Source: Siphonodentalium dalli
Taxonomy: Eukaryota; Mollusca; Scaphopoda; Gadilida; Siphonodentaliidae
NCBI GenBank assembly: GCA_032622095.1
Contig: CP136061.1
Span: 10,121,287 to 10,185,286, forward strand
Reading direction: 5' to 3'
Length of the DNA stretch: 64,000 nt
In this document: one piece after another, positions 32,854 through 42,729 of the stretch
Layout: each line of letters starts with the position of its first letter
Position numbering within the stretch: the stretch's first letter is position 1
Made by a program: the position numbers and the translations under genes
The notes under the pieces: model-generated
The model's database searches: none
Told to the model about the DNA's origin: nothing
The model's input: the letters and a program-made list of their open reading frames with translations, nothing else

Positions 32854-35800
32854 AATTTAGTATCAACATTGTGGGGAACCCCAGCTCGTGTTTAGTCAGA
32901 ATAGGTAAAAATAAATATCGCTCATTAGTGGATAGTGGAGCGGAAGTATCATTGATTCACAAACGCGTCTATGACGCATTACAGTTCCGACCAAAACTAA
33001 CTAGGGAACATATCAACCTTAGCTCCGTGAATGGGAAGTCACTGGGCGTACTTGGTAGCGTGGAACTGACCTTCAGAATGGCGAAACTAAAATTAACCCA
33101 TAAATTTTATGTGGCGAATGATATGACCCGGAATATGATCTTGGGGAGGGATTGGTTGACCTCTCGGGGGGTCAGACTATATTATGATCTGGGATGCCTC
33201 AAGGTCAGTGACGTGTACGTCCCATTGGAATCGGACGCGCACATAGCTTCCCTGCTGAGATTGACCAGCAAGGTTAGCTTAAAGCCTCAAACATCAACTT
33301 TATGTATGGGAAAATCAAAAAACTTAGCTTCTCTTCGCAAGTCGACATTAGTAGAGGTGGCCCAAATCGAGACAGGCTACCTAGCGTCAGAACCCGGTCT
33401 GGAAATCGGCAGCTCCATTTCTGGGGTGGGCAAGAGGAACAAGGTCCCGGTATTACTCGTCAATAACACCAACAAAACGTTTCGCCTACGACGGGGCAGT
33501 GTAATCGGCAAGACGGTAGTGTGTGACCCTGGAACCAGCCGCGAAATTAACTCTTTGTCACAAAGCTCCCAGTTCCCGGCGACCCGTAATTACCGCGACG
33601 ATGGCTACGCCCTTAGACGCGCCGGCCATAACAGGGGAGACAACTCTAGGTCAGCGCGCGCTACCGGCGAGAAAAGATTAAATTTGGCCGAAGTTTCGTG
33701 CCCAGAGCGATACCGAGAAACACTGATAAAATTGTTGAAGTCCAACTCGGACATCTTTGCCGACAAAGATACCGAGCTGACACAGACGAGCACAGTCAAA
33801 ATGCATATCGACACGGGAAACCACCCTCCGATAAAACTTCGCCCGTATCGCACCCCTTTGAATAAACGACCGTTGGTTGACGTTGCCATAAATGATATGC
33901 TAGAAGCAGACATTATCAGGCCGAGTTCGAGTCCTTACTCAAGTCCGATTGTTATGGTTGATAAGCGCGATGGCACCAAACGATTTTGCGTCGACTTCAG
34001 GCAATTAAATGCCGTAACCAAACCTATGTCATACCCACTTCCGGTTATCGACGATATTTTGGCACTTCTTGGAAAATCTAAATTCTTCACCGCTATCGAT
34101 CTCAAAAGCGGTTATTGGCAGTGCCAGGTCGCAGAGGAGGACAAGCAAAAGACGGCATTCGCTTGCCACCGAGGTCTTTTTGAATTCAACTCCATGCCTT
34201 TTGGGCTCCGGAACGCTGGAGGGGTTTTCTCCCAGCTGATGGCCCAGGTGTTATGTGGGATGGGTGATTACGCCATTGCCTACTTAGACGACGTCCTCAT
34301 CTACAGCGAGTCCCTAGAATTACACTTGGAACATATCCAGAAAGTCTTTGACAAGTTGCGCCAACATACACTGAAATTAAAATTAAAAAAGTGCCAATTC
34401 CTAAAGCAAGAAACACGGTATTTGGGTTTTATAATTGATACCGACGGCGTCCGACCTGACCCCGACAAGGTCAAGGCCATCCGGTCGCTTGTGCCCCCAA
34501 CATCAGTAAAAGAAGTACGTTCCTTCATTGGCATGAGCAACTACTACCGCAGATTTGTCCCCTCATTTTCGCAAATCGCTGAACCTTTGGTACAGCTTAC
34601 AAAAAAATATGCCAAATTCAAATGGGACCAAGCTTGCCAAATTTCGTTTGACAAACTAAAAGAAAATCTCACGGCAGTGCCTCTCCTGGCCTACCCAAAT
34701 ACGGCCACGCCCTATACATTGTATACTGATGCAAGCGACCTTTGCATCGGTGCCTGTCTGACCCAGTTGGGCTCAGATGGCGTTGAAGAACCAATTTATT
34801 ATCTCTCACACAAACTTAGTGATACTCAAACCCGATGGCCAACTGTGGAGAAAGAGGCATATGCAATTCACTTCGCATTACAAAGGTTGGACCATTACCT
34901 TCATAACGCCACTTTCACGATAAAAACAGATCATAAACCATTGAAGTATCTCTTGGAATCCCCCATGCAGAACAAGAAAATTCAACAGTGGGCTTTGGGC
35001 ATAACTGGATATAACTGTAACATTGAGTACATAGCTGGCCCAGATAATCACTGCGCAGACCTGCTCAGTCGAACGCCACCTAATGCTTATACGGAACAAG
35101 AGAAGGCAGAAGTAGAGGTAGATATCAACGACAATAACCTTACTGTCGCCGAGACCCAAGCGGAAATCGCCGCCTTGAATTCGTCTCGATTTAAACCCAA
35201 AGACTTCGCAAGCTGCGAGGTAACCCCAAAGGAACTGCCGAATAAAACTCAAATTGGTCAGGCTTACCAACCTACTAATCTACTGTTCAACAAGCCAGGC
35301 TTCAACATGCTTGAGGAACAAAAGAAAGACCCGGAAATTGCGTCAGTTCTGGAGGCCCTCGACAAAGGCGAGGACACCCGGAATGACAAACACTTGATGA
35401 TTGACGGGGTACTCTATTACCTCTCGAGTGCTGACGCAGAACCGACCCCACGCCTTTGGGTGCCCGCACATCTTCAAACCAACATAATCCAACAATACCA
35501 CGATGATAACGGCCACGTGGGAGTAGACAAAACGCATGATGCGATTAGGTCGAAATATTTTTGGCCCAGACTGTACAAGGAACTAAACTGTTACATTGGA
35601 AAGTGCGTGACCTGCCAAGTCAGGTCTCTGCAAAAACAATCCCCTAAAATGCAAATAACGGACACGCCCCCCTACCCTTTTGCCAAAATTGGGTTGGACC
35701 TATCAGGGCCCTACCCCACGTCGCTATCGGGTAACCGCTACATTATCAGCTTCATAGACTTATATAGCGGGTGGGCAGAAGCGTTTCCGGTCAAGGACAA

Positions 35801-37049
35801 GTCGGCCGATAACGTTGTTCATCTCTTGATCGACGAGATATTCCCGCGACATGGATGCCCTCTAGAAATAATAACTGATAACGGCAGTGAGAACATTAAT
35901 TACAAGGTCAGGGACACTCTGAAGGCCTTGAACATTCACCACGTGACTACGTCTTATTATCACCCCCAGAGCAATAGCAGAGTGGAGAGATTTCACAGAA
36001 CTTTTAAAGACATTGTCTCAAAGAAAGTGGCAGACCAAATAAACACGTGGGACGTCCATTTAAATCAAGCACTAGCTGCGATTCGATTTAACAAAAATGA
36101 AACTTCAAAATTCTCCCCCTTTTTCTTGTTGTACAATCGAGACGTCGTGTTCCCAATAGACAATCTCCTAAAACCCAGGCGTAAATACGCGGGAGAAGAT
36201 TACCATCAGATAGCGCTGCAACAACAGCACAAATCCTTTATGATGGTACACAAACACGTGAAACAGGCGAAACGCCAACAAGCAGCGAAATTTAACAAAA
36301 AGGCCACAGACACCAAATTCGAGATTGGCGAGGCCGTCTATGTGAAGAATCATTTACGAAAAAGCAAACTTGAAAGCAAATGGAAACCCTACTTCCGCAT
36401 AACCAAGCAAATAACGCCCGTTACTTTCGAGTTAAGGAATCAATTAACTGGGAAAGTCACACAATCCCATGCTGAACATATGCGCCAAGCCAACCTGGAA
36501 TGGGAAATCCCCAAAACTGACAACAACAAGCGTGCTCAAACGTATGTTGTTCCCCCCGAAGACGAAGATAGCGACGTTCCTGCCCCTAACCATGTGGGTG
36601 GGTCTTCTGGCGATGAAACAGAACCATTACCAGATGATGTAATCGCTCGATATCGGAGACAATGTTCGGACTCCGATGACGAAGATGTCCCTTTAAGCGA
36701 GCTTAAGATGCGCTTACAGCGTAGAAAGACGCGACTCGCGCGCTCAGAGCCGCTACAAAACCCTGACTCGTCCATGGACGAGAGACCAGAGCCGAGTGCC
36801 AAGGCACGACGCGCTCCAGCGCCTCGTCGACACGGGCGCAAAGTAACAAAGATGTTTACGAGTGATGACGGCTCAGAGGATGAGTTAATGGAAGTGGCCG
36901 CCATTGAACAAAACCCTCGTGAATGTAGGCCCGTACCGGCCCCTCGCAAGTGTAAGCAGCTCATGAATGGAGCGAGCAGCAACTTAATAGGCAAACCGTC
37001 GTTTCAAGCCCTGCTATCAGCGATAATAATAGAGTGCTCGAAACAGTGA
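32817..37049 (+). CDS. pol: Pol polyprotein: protease, RT, RNase H, integrase
   Basis: Frame -1 relative to gag, about 1410 codons from the slip site. It has no ATG near its start, consistent with a Gag-Pol fusion. Domains in order: aspartic protease with Leu-Val-Asp-Ser-Gly-Ala (Asp at 32931); reverse transcriptase with a Val-Asp-Phe-Arg-Gln-Leu-Asn and the catalytic YLDD at about 34281; RNase H with Tyr-Thr-Asp-Ala-Ser near 34720; an integrase HHCC zinc finger (35508-35615); and a catalytic core with Asp at 35697, Asp at 35877 and Glu at 35985, the last two 35 residues apart (D,D35E). A GPY/F-like segment (LESKWKPYFRI) is near 36375. The C-terminal 180 residues are acidic and basic low-complexity, with no chromodomain that I recognise. 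RT, RNase H, integrase order defines Ty3/Gypsy (Metaviridae). No stops or frameshifts interrupt it. Confidence 0.93.
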   Translation, partial: LRNPLIEATCERKFSINIVGNPSSCLVRIGKNKYRSLVDSGAEVSLIHKRVYDALQFRPKLTREHINLSSVNGKSLGVLGSVELTFRMAKLKLTHKFYVANDMTRNMILGRDWLTSRGVRLYYDLGCLKVSDVYVPLESDAHIASLLRLTSKVSLKPQTSTLCMGKSKNLASLRKSTLVEVAQIETGYLASEPGLEIGSSISGVGKRNKVPVLLVNNTNKTFRLRRGSVIGKTVVCDPGTSREINSLSQSSQFPATRNYRDDGYALRRAGHNRGDNSRSARATGEKRLNLAEVSCPERYRETLIKLLKSNSDIFADKDTELTQTSTVKMHIDTGNHPPIKLRPYRTPLNKRPLVDVAINDMLEADIIRPSSSPYSSPIVMVDKRDGTKRFCVDFRQLNAVTKPMSYPLPVIDDILALLGKSKFFTAIDLKSGYWQCQVAEEDKQKTAFACHRGLFEFNSMPFGLRNAGGVFSQLMAQVLCGMGDYAIAYLDDVLIYSESLELHLEHIQKVFDKLRQHTLKLKLKKCQFLKQETRYLGFIIDTDGVRPDPDKVKAIRSLVPPTSVKEVRSFIGMSNYYRRFVPSFSQIAEPLVQLTKKYAKFKWDQACQISFDKLKENLTAVPLLAYPNTATPYTLYTDASDLCIGACLTQLGSDGVEEPIYYLSHKLSDTQTRWPTVEKEAYAIHFALQRLDHYLHNATFTIKTDHKPLKYLLESPMQNKKIQQWALGITGYNCNIEYIAGPDNHCADLLSRTPPNAYTEQEKAEVEVDINDNNLTVAETQAEIAALNSSRFKPKDFASCEVTPKELPNKTQIGQAYQPTNLLFNKPGFNMLEEQKKDPEIASVLEALDKGEDTRNDKHLMIDGVLYYLSSADAEPTPRLWVPAHLQTNIIQQYHDDNGHVGVDKTHDAIRSKYFWPRLYKELNCYIGKCVTCQVRSLQKQSPKMQITDTPPYPFAKIGLDLSGPYPTSLSGNRYIISFIDLYSGWAEAFPVKDKSADNVVHLLIDEIFPRHGCPLEIITDNGSENINYKVRDTLKALNIHHVTTSYYHPQSNSRVERFHRTFKDIVSKKVADQINTWDVHLNQALAAIRFNKNETSKFSPFFLLYNRDVVFPIDNLLKPRRKYAGEDYHQIALQQQHKSFMMVHKHVKQAKRQQAAKFNKKATDTKFEIGEAVYVKNHLRKSKLESKWKPYFRITKQITPVTFELRNQLTGKVTQSHAEHMRQANLEWEIPKTDNNKRAQTYVVPPEDEDSDVPAPNHVGGSSGDETEPLPDDVIARYRRQCSDSDDEDVPLSELKMRLQRRKTRLARSEPLQNPDSSMDERPEPSAKARRAPAPRRHGRKVTKMFTSDDGSEDELMEVAAIEQNPRECRPVPAPRKCKQLMNGASSNLIGKPSFQALLSAIIIECSKQ

Positions 37050-37416
37050 CCTGGGGTCCATTACAGAATAAATGAGACCCCACTTTTAACTGTCTTATTG
37101 ATGACTGATGAGTCTAACCTGGCTTCGTAAATGTTGAAAATAGTTAGCCCGACGCCCCAGACCGAATCGCGAATAAATAGTCATGTTCGGATCAATGACA
37201 GGTCGCGCGCCCCATAAAACCCGGCACGTGCGCATGGCGATTTAATAAATAAAGCTTTGAACTTTACAATCACGCGCCGAGAGATAACGAGCACCGCGCC
37301 GACGTGCACGCCGCCACCCTTAGGGTTACTGCGTTTAAGCGCACCCCGCTCAAATAAACACGATCGAAAATATGCTCACGACTGACTTAGTGAACAAAAA
37401 AGTATTACCCCAATGA
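37050..37416 (+). other. Spacer between pol and ORF3
   Basis: No ORF. A short hairpin (TGGGGTC and GACCCCA) is at about 37052-37083. An acceptor-like GACTTAG at about 37384-37390 precedes ORF3. Confidence 0.35.
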
Positions 37417-37707
37417 ATGGTAGAGATGGCCATGGTAGTATTTTGCCCTAGTAACGTAGTTACAGTAGTAATTTTCATTATCTTGACCCACCGATTCTGG
37501 TGGAAATTTGTTAAACATCAGTTGCCAAGGTTAGCCATTATGTATAATAAGCAGTTAGACCAGCGACCTGAGGATATCCCGAATGCCGTGTTCAAAGAAC
37601 CCATCGACGAAGCAATGGAGACGGATGCACCAAAGCCGTCTGCGCTATTCCGGGACAACACTCAGGAACGCCTACATGTATATCCAATTATAGCCGTCAG
37701 AGGCTGA
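37417..37707 (+). CDS. ORF3: small predicted membrane protein of the retrotransposon
   Basis: 96 codons from ATG 37417. The N-terminal residues about 5-24 form a hydrophobic stretch (MVVFCPSNVVTVVIFIIL) suited to a single membrane span. It is followed by basic residues (His-Arg-Phe-Trp-Trp-Lys) and a polar, acidic C-terminal tail. No homologous family is recognised. It lies in the position where env or accessory genes occur in Gypsy-type errantiviruses, but it is too short for a full envelope protein. It could be a membrane-targeting accessory protein, the first part of a spliced product, or non-functional. The open frame with its own ATG in an otherwise intact element gives it some weight. 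Confidence 0.45.
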   Translation: MVEMAMVVFCPSNVVTVVIFIILTHRFWWKFVKHQLPRLAIMYNKQLDQRPEDIPNAVFKEPIDEAMETDAPKPSALFRDNTQERLHVYPIIAVRG

Positions 37708-38175
37708 CCACATCTGTGGCGGATTTGGATTAGTATTAATTATGTATCGTATATTAATGTATTCCGAATTTCCTTCGTAATTATTGTTGCGCGGATATCA
37801 GAATCATTTGCATGTATATAGACATTTATGCATTTCATATATTTCAAATATTAATTGTTGCATAACGATGTCCAGGGTATTATAGTTGTATAATCATCAT
37901 AATGATTATAGCAAGCGTTGAATAGGGACTATAAATCCCGACATTCGGTCATAAGTTTTGATGATTGAAATCAATCACCCCGACTTATCTTGTGTTTAAC
38001 TGTTCGTCAACCAATCCATCTAGATAATTAGTTGTAAATTCCATTTTCGTATTGGGCCGATCTGACGACCCTCAAGCGATACCGATAAATTGGAAAAGTA
38101 ACCATTGAGTATACTGACTGTGTCATTTGTTCTCAAACCTCACACAAATATCCGTTTGAGTATTACAGGCTGACC
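37708..38175 (+). other. Spacer between ORF3 and ORF4 with splice acceptor
   Basis: No ORF. It ends with GAGTATTACAG/GC at 38161-38169, a candidate splice acceptor (AG at 38167-38168) only 8 bp before the ORF4 ATG. A pyrimidine-rich GTTCTCAAACCTCAC lies upstream. Confidence 0.4.
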
Positions 38176-38697
38176 ATGGCGGTGGAACAAGGGTCGACCA
38201 GTTGTCAGAACCTACCCCCATACTCGGACATTGAGGACGAAAATACCTCGACATCCGATGATGACGATATGACACCCAATTCAGATGCACGACCATCCAC
38301 CAGCAGGCGGCCGCATGAAAGCTACCTCGACATGATGCCGCGCATGCAGTCACCCACATCCTACAACCAGCCATGGGTTCAGCCTTACAACGAGCATAGA
38401 CGATATTACGCGATGCAGTCACCTCCCCCGCCTTACAGCCCGCCCAGAGAATCTGAAGATGCACTCATCGACATCGACCCCGATTGGTACTACTTCACGG
38501 ACGAACACCGACAGCCGATCCAGACTCGCCAGCGAACCTACGCTAGAGCACGACAGCAGCCGTACCAACGACACCGACGGACATACGAACAACAGAGGCC
38601 TCTCATTCACCGATGCCGCTGTTGCGAACTACTCCGACGAATCATCAACCTGCTACGCAGCAACGTATTGGACTTGCGATTTCAAGATCAACTTTAA
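38176..38697 (+). CDS. ORF4: proline/tyrosine-rich accessory protein with PPxY motifs
   Basis: 173 codons from ATG 38176, ending just before the 3' LTR. The N-terminal half is acidic and Ser/Thr-rich with an LPPYSD motif. The middle contains PPPPYSPP, a PPxY-type sequence that in other retroelements recruits WW-domain ubiquitin ligases for budding or trafficking. The C-terminal third is strongly basic and Arg/Gln-rich with a Cys-Arg-Cys-Cys cluster. No known family is recognised, and the function is unknown. The combination suggests a protein that binds nucleic acid or particles. A candidate acceptor sits 8 bp before its start, so it may be translated from a spliced subgenomic RNA using the donor at 31707. 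It is intact, and no equivalent is known to me in standard Gypsy elements. Confidence 0.6.
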   Translation: MAVEQGSTSCQNLPPYSDIEDENTSTSDDDDMTPNSDARPSTSRRPHESYLDMMPRMQSPTSYNQPWVQPYNEHRRYYAMQSPPPPYSPPRESEDALIDIDPDWYYFTDEHRQPIQTRQRTYARARQQPYQRHRRTYEQQRPLIHRCRCCELLRRIINLLRSNVLDLRFQDQL

Positions 38698-38701
38698 ATC
38701 G

Positions 38702-38718
38702 AAAAAGTGAAGGAGTAA
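38702..38718 (+). other. Polypurine tract
   Basis: AAAAAGTGAAGGAGTAA directly precedes the 3' LTR, the position and composition of the primer for plus-strand DNA synthesis. It is interrupted by two T's. Confidence 0.6.
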
Positions 38719-39484
38719 TGTGCCAAGACAACCCCAGGGACATAACTTTCAACCTGGGAAGAAGATAGGAAATCTCTAAGTCAGAGGGGCGCTCGATTAC
38801 CACACATATCAGCGCCGCTGTTGACAACATCTAGATCGCAAGTACTGAGCACCAAATCGAATTAGCGAGCGTCCATGCAATAACATAGGGAAATGATTTG
38901 TGGAGTAAACAGAACACGGTCTTGAGGATTAGCAAGACCAGATGTATCGCCTAGAAAGCTACTGAAACCAGGAGAGTTAATAGGACCCATGGGGAGCTGA
39001 CGATAACTCAATTACCCTAAGTACGATGAACCGACGCGCCGTGAAAATACACATGGCCGTCATTAGCAGACACTGGGTATTTTAGGAAGCAACAAGCCGA
39101 CATGAGAGGAGAGTTCTAACCAGTTTCTATCTGACCAACACAAGCGATCATCACGAACCATCGGACGCTTAGAAGAGCAGAGTGGAGCAATGGACGGAAA
39201 TACAAGGTAAACATTATGCTCTTGTATTTCTAACAACGCCCCACTGATGCGCCGACGGAGGAAGAAGAAGAGCAGACGACAGGAAGACGAACTCAACCGG
39301 AACTCAACCGAGTAGAAGACAAGCAGACACACACAACCTATGAAGACGGAAGAAGACTCTAAACCAAGCAGACGACAGGAAGAGAAACCCAGATGCCGAT
39401 GATTGAACATTATTGACTTTGTTATATATAAATAATCAAACCGTTCTGATAGCCTTAAGAGTTATATGTACCCGTATTGGCACA
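38719..39484 (+). repeat. 3' LTR of the Gypsy retrotransposon
   Basis: 766 bp, TGTGCCAA to TTGGCACA, followed by CACT at 39485-39488. Length and sequence appear identical to the 5' LTR, implying a recent insertion. The 115-codon antisense frame present in both LTRs is a shadow. Confidence 0.93.
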
Positions 39485-39749
39485 CACTCTATCCGAAGAG
39501 GGGAATAATTTCATCTGTTACAGTCAATGGAGCAATTATGAATCTGGAAAGGTGAAATTTCTAATTAATACTAGATATCGACATGACGCGATAAAATATA
39601 ACGTAAATGCAATATGGCCGCTGGCGACCATTTTTTCCTATGAAATTAAAAAAATATTTGATAGCTCTCATCTGATAGATCAATATCAAGATAAATATGA
39701 AGTTTGGTGATGATCGGATGAGTGAAGTGGACTGTGGTCTGTGCTAAAC

Positions 39750-40080
39750 GGTTTAGTAATGCTTAAAAAGATTCTTACCTTAATATTTTTATGTTCACTT
39801 TATAAACTTCACTGAGTCATCTTTGTCATGTATTGAGTTTGATATCTTTTGTTAACAGTTTATAAATCATGTATGTCTCATGTTTGTTATTTTAATTTAT
39901 GTGTTTATTATCATTAAATAAAGTTGCATTCCTTAAAAAGATTCTTACCTCAATGTTTTTATGTTCACTTTATAAACTCCACTGAGTCATCTTTGTCATG
40001 TATTGAATTTGATATCTTTTGTTAACAGTTTATAAATTATGTATGTCTCGTGTTCGTTATTATATTATATACACTTTATA
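39750..40080. repeat. Central tandem repeat of Helitron-like copy B
   Basis: Units of about 135 bp as in 9570-9840, with one more unit than copy A. The extra unit has small differences (TTAATATTTTTATG, AATCATGTATG). Confidence 0.65.
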
Positions 40081-41192
40081 GTGTGTTTTCAGAACGAAAA
40101 AAAATTGAATAAAAGCAACAAATTTGTAAATTTAAAAACAATTCAAACGTTGTTGTATTCCATATCCCAGCCCGGACATATACACCAAATTTCAATAATA
40201 TTCATTGAGAAACAACGGACCAAACGCTATATAACACCCGTATACATCTTTTATTCCGAATCGGACTCGGGTACATGTTATAGTAGGTACCGAATTGACA
40301 CACGTCGACTGGGCGAGTTGGCCATGGGGCGATTAGGCCGATTCCGGCACATTCTATAATTTACAGTATGTATCCGTTTACGCGTAGTTTACTTTAGAAA
40401 GTTCCGCAATTAATACCGTAAATAGAGCGACCTTATTTGACAGAGAATGCCTCTGTTATTGATTATCAAGTTGCTGTACATTAAAAACGACAAATTCACA
40501 TGCTCGTTCAAGCGCAGTAGTCTATTTTCCCCATGTTAAAGGACATCCACAAATACTAAATAACGCTAACCTACTGCCGAATGTTTGACACGACAACTGT
40601 TAACATATTTGGGCTGAATTCATCTGACGCGGTATTATTCCTCAAAATAAACAACAAAACCATCGTTACTTGGAAATGTAGTTTGGGCTAACATTTACAT
40701 AAATCCTCCAGATCAATTATCCGACACACACGTCAGATGAAAAAGTCACATGAAGTAACCGGCCAAATTGGCCGAAATAACAGACTTTAATGTGAAACAA
40801 ATGGGAAGTGTGACACGCAACTATCCGTGGCCGTGAGAGAAGTCAGAGTCCGATTAGAAAACGGGTTGTTGATATTGGGGACAGTCATTGGTCGTGTTAA
40901 CAAACCATAGTAGTGTTGTGTCTTGGATATGGGACTGCGTTTGTTAACACGACCAATGACTGTCCCCAATATCAACAACCCCGCCAGATACGATACAACT
41001 ATAAGATTGAGACAACAAGATAACTGAATAACAGACTTTAATGTGAAACAAATCGGAAGTGTGACACGCAACTATCCGTGGCCGTGAGAGAAGTCAGAGT
41101 CCGATTAGAAAACGGGTTGTTGATATTGGGGACAGTCATTGGTCGTGTTAACAAACGCAGTCCCATATCCAAGACACAACACTACTATGGCG

Positions 41193-41607
41193 CAAGTATA
41201 CATGTGGTGACAAAGAAAGTGCATATCACTTCCTATTAGTCTGCCCAATATACAGTCAAATCAGAAATTAATGCTTCATGTCAATAGAAAAGAAATTCAT
41301 GTCCAGCCAGTCACACACCCCTGATTGGGTCAAATTCTATACCCCTTAATACGAACTACAACATTTTAAAAGCAACACAAACTTTTCTAACCAGGAGTGG
41401 TAGGTTTTAATTGTTTATTATGTATGAAATCTTATACTAATTCTAAATTGTATCCACAAATTATTATCTTGATAATGATCTAGCATAATTGTTTGATTCA
41501 GTGAATTTCCATCAGTCATAAGTATTCCTACTAATTTAAAAACGAAAAGAACATTAAATTTAACAGTGAATAAGATGCGTTAAATATTCATGAACATACG
41601 GCAATTG
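41193..41607 (+). pseudogene. LINE tail, right half of the split copy
   Basis: A frame from 41194 reads Tyr-Thr-Cys-Gly-Asp, Glu-Ser, His-Phe-Leu-Leu-Val-Cys-Pro-Ile-Tyr, the Cys/His zinc-knuckle signature at the end of many LINE ORF2 proteins, and reaches a TAA near 41270. The rest is the 3' region shared with 20640-20900. It is separated from its left half (29816-29967) by nested insertions. It retains the unoccupied TTAA site (41366-41369) of the MITE found at 20236. Confidence 0.65.
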
Positions 41608-42239
41608 TAGAACACTCTCTCTCCCTTTCACACTCTTTTTCCCTATCACCCACTCTGTATCTCGCTCTCTATCTCTCTGACCTCAGCAGATTCATAATTT
41701 TTCTACGATTATTAAAATCATCATTATCATGTTATAAATATCTTGTCATTCATATCCTGTACTATTCAACTTGGCCTTTTGCCCTCCGCTCTTCTTAAAT
41801 ACTCCATGTCTTTTTCTTTTCTGAGGAGATAACTCAACATAAGCGATTCCCAACTACACCTTTTATCGGACTCGGCCTCCGGGTCGCATTTCAACTTTTA
41901 AATCCGTCCAAAAAATTCCCATTTCTATAAATCAAACGCACATCGCCCATGTATACCAAGAAACAGCGAGACATTATACACGCGGAGCGCGAAATGATAC
42001 ATTTTTCTGTGAAAATTATATTCCCAAAAATGGCCAAAATGCATCTGAAAACACGGTGCGACAAATACTTGAAAAGAACACCTTGACTCGAGCTGGGAAT
42101 TTCCTGACGTCATACATAATCTAAATATATATCTATATTTGCGAATGTCTGTCTGTGTTCTATAGAAATGCACAGGGGACCATCTAGATGGCACCAAATG
42201 GTTCTAACAGGGGTAACTTTTTACGAGAAAGAGTATGGT
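41608..42239. other. CT-rich repeat followed by gene-free sequence
   Basis: A CTCTCTCTCCCTTTC-type low-complexity block covers 41608-41690, parallel to that at 20904. No gene is supported in the remainder; a 90-codon minus frame at 41925-42197 has no domain. Confidence 0.4.
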
Positions 42240-42705
42240 GCGGGTTATAATTTTCTAAAGTGACGCCGTTGTTGTCAGGGGCAGAAAAGAGGGAGGGGCA
42301 GATTTTTTGTTGTCGCTTATTGCCACCAAACTTATATATAATCAACCCCATGATATATGGAATATAATGGTGTGGTTTAAATATGTCAAAAGTGGCGCCG
42401 TTCGTGTCAGGGATGCATGGAAAGGGAGAGGGGCACCAAAAGTGATAAAAATAATTTTAGCGCCGATTTCCACCAAATTTATACACATTCTTCTTCACGA
42501 TACAAAGAATCTAATTGTGTGATTGAAGGATGGCAAATTGGTGTTGTTATGATGAGAGATTGGGGGGGGGGGGCACCAATTTGATAATAATTGGTTTAGT
42601 CGCCGATTGCCACCAAACATATACAATATCATCCACATGGTATGAGAAGTCTAATGGTGTGGCTTAAAACTGTTAAAAGTGGCGTCATTCGAGTCAGGTG
42701 TGCAC
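42240..42705 (+). repeat. Tandem repeat, period about 150-170 bp
   Basis: Three diverged units containing GTGGCGCCGTTCGTGTCAGG, GGGAGGGGCACCAAA, a GCCGATTGCCACCAAA block and TAATGGTGTGGTTTAAA. A G10 run is present near 42562. Confidence 0.75.
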
Positions 42706-42729
42706 TCACAATGAGAGGAGCACTGATGA

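Larger units (their letters stand above)
30100..40777 (+). mobile_element. Helitron-like repeat, copy B, filled by the Gypsy element (layer 2)
   Basis: Its left part is 30100-30829 and its right part 39489-40777; together they match copy A (8580-10550) closely. It sits between ACTGAA and TAACAG, and the intact sequence ACTGAATAACAG is present at about 41022-41033 in the second unit of the host MITE. The insertion therefore lies between A and T without a target duplication, which is what Helitron-class insertion produces. The terminal hairpin GGCCAAATTGGCC is 4 bases from the right end. Confidence 0.7.
29968..41192. mobile_element. Dimeric inverted-repeat MITE that hosts the deeper insertions (layer 1)
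   Basis: The outer ends are CGCCATAGTAGTGTTGTGTC and its complement GACACAACACTACTATGGCG, flanked by CAA at 29965-29967 and 41193-41195. The left arm continues to about 30050. The right part is duplicated: 40779-40908 and 41029-41160 are direct copies, and between them lies a second left arm plus unique segment (40908-41028). The layer is therefore a tandem dimer, one unit filled by the Helitron-like repeat and the other uninterrupted. Confidence 0.7.

Noticed and set aside
36400..37049. Chromodomain at the Pol C-terminus
   Set aside because: The region after the GPY/F-like segment is acidic/basic low complexity; no aromatic cage pattern seen.
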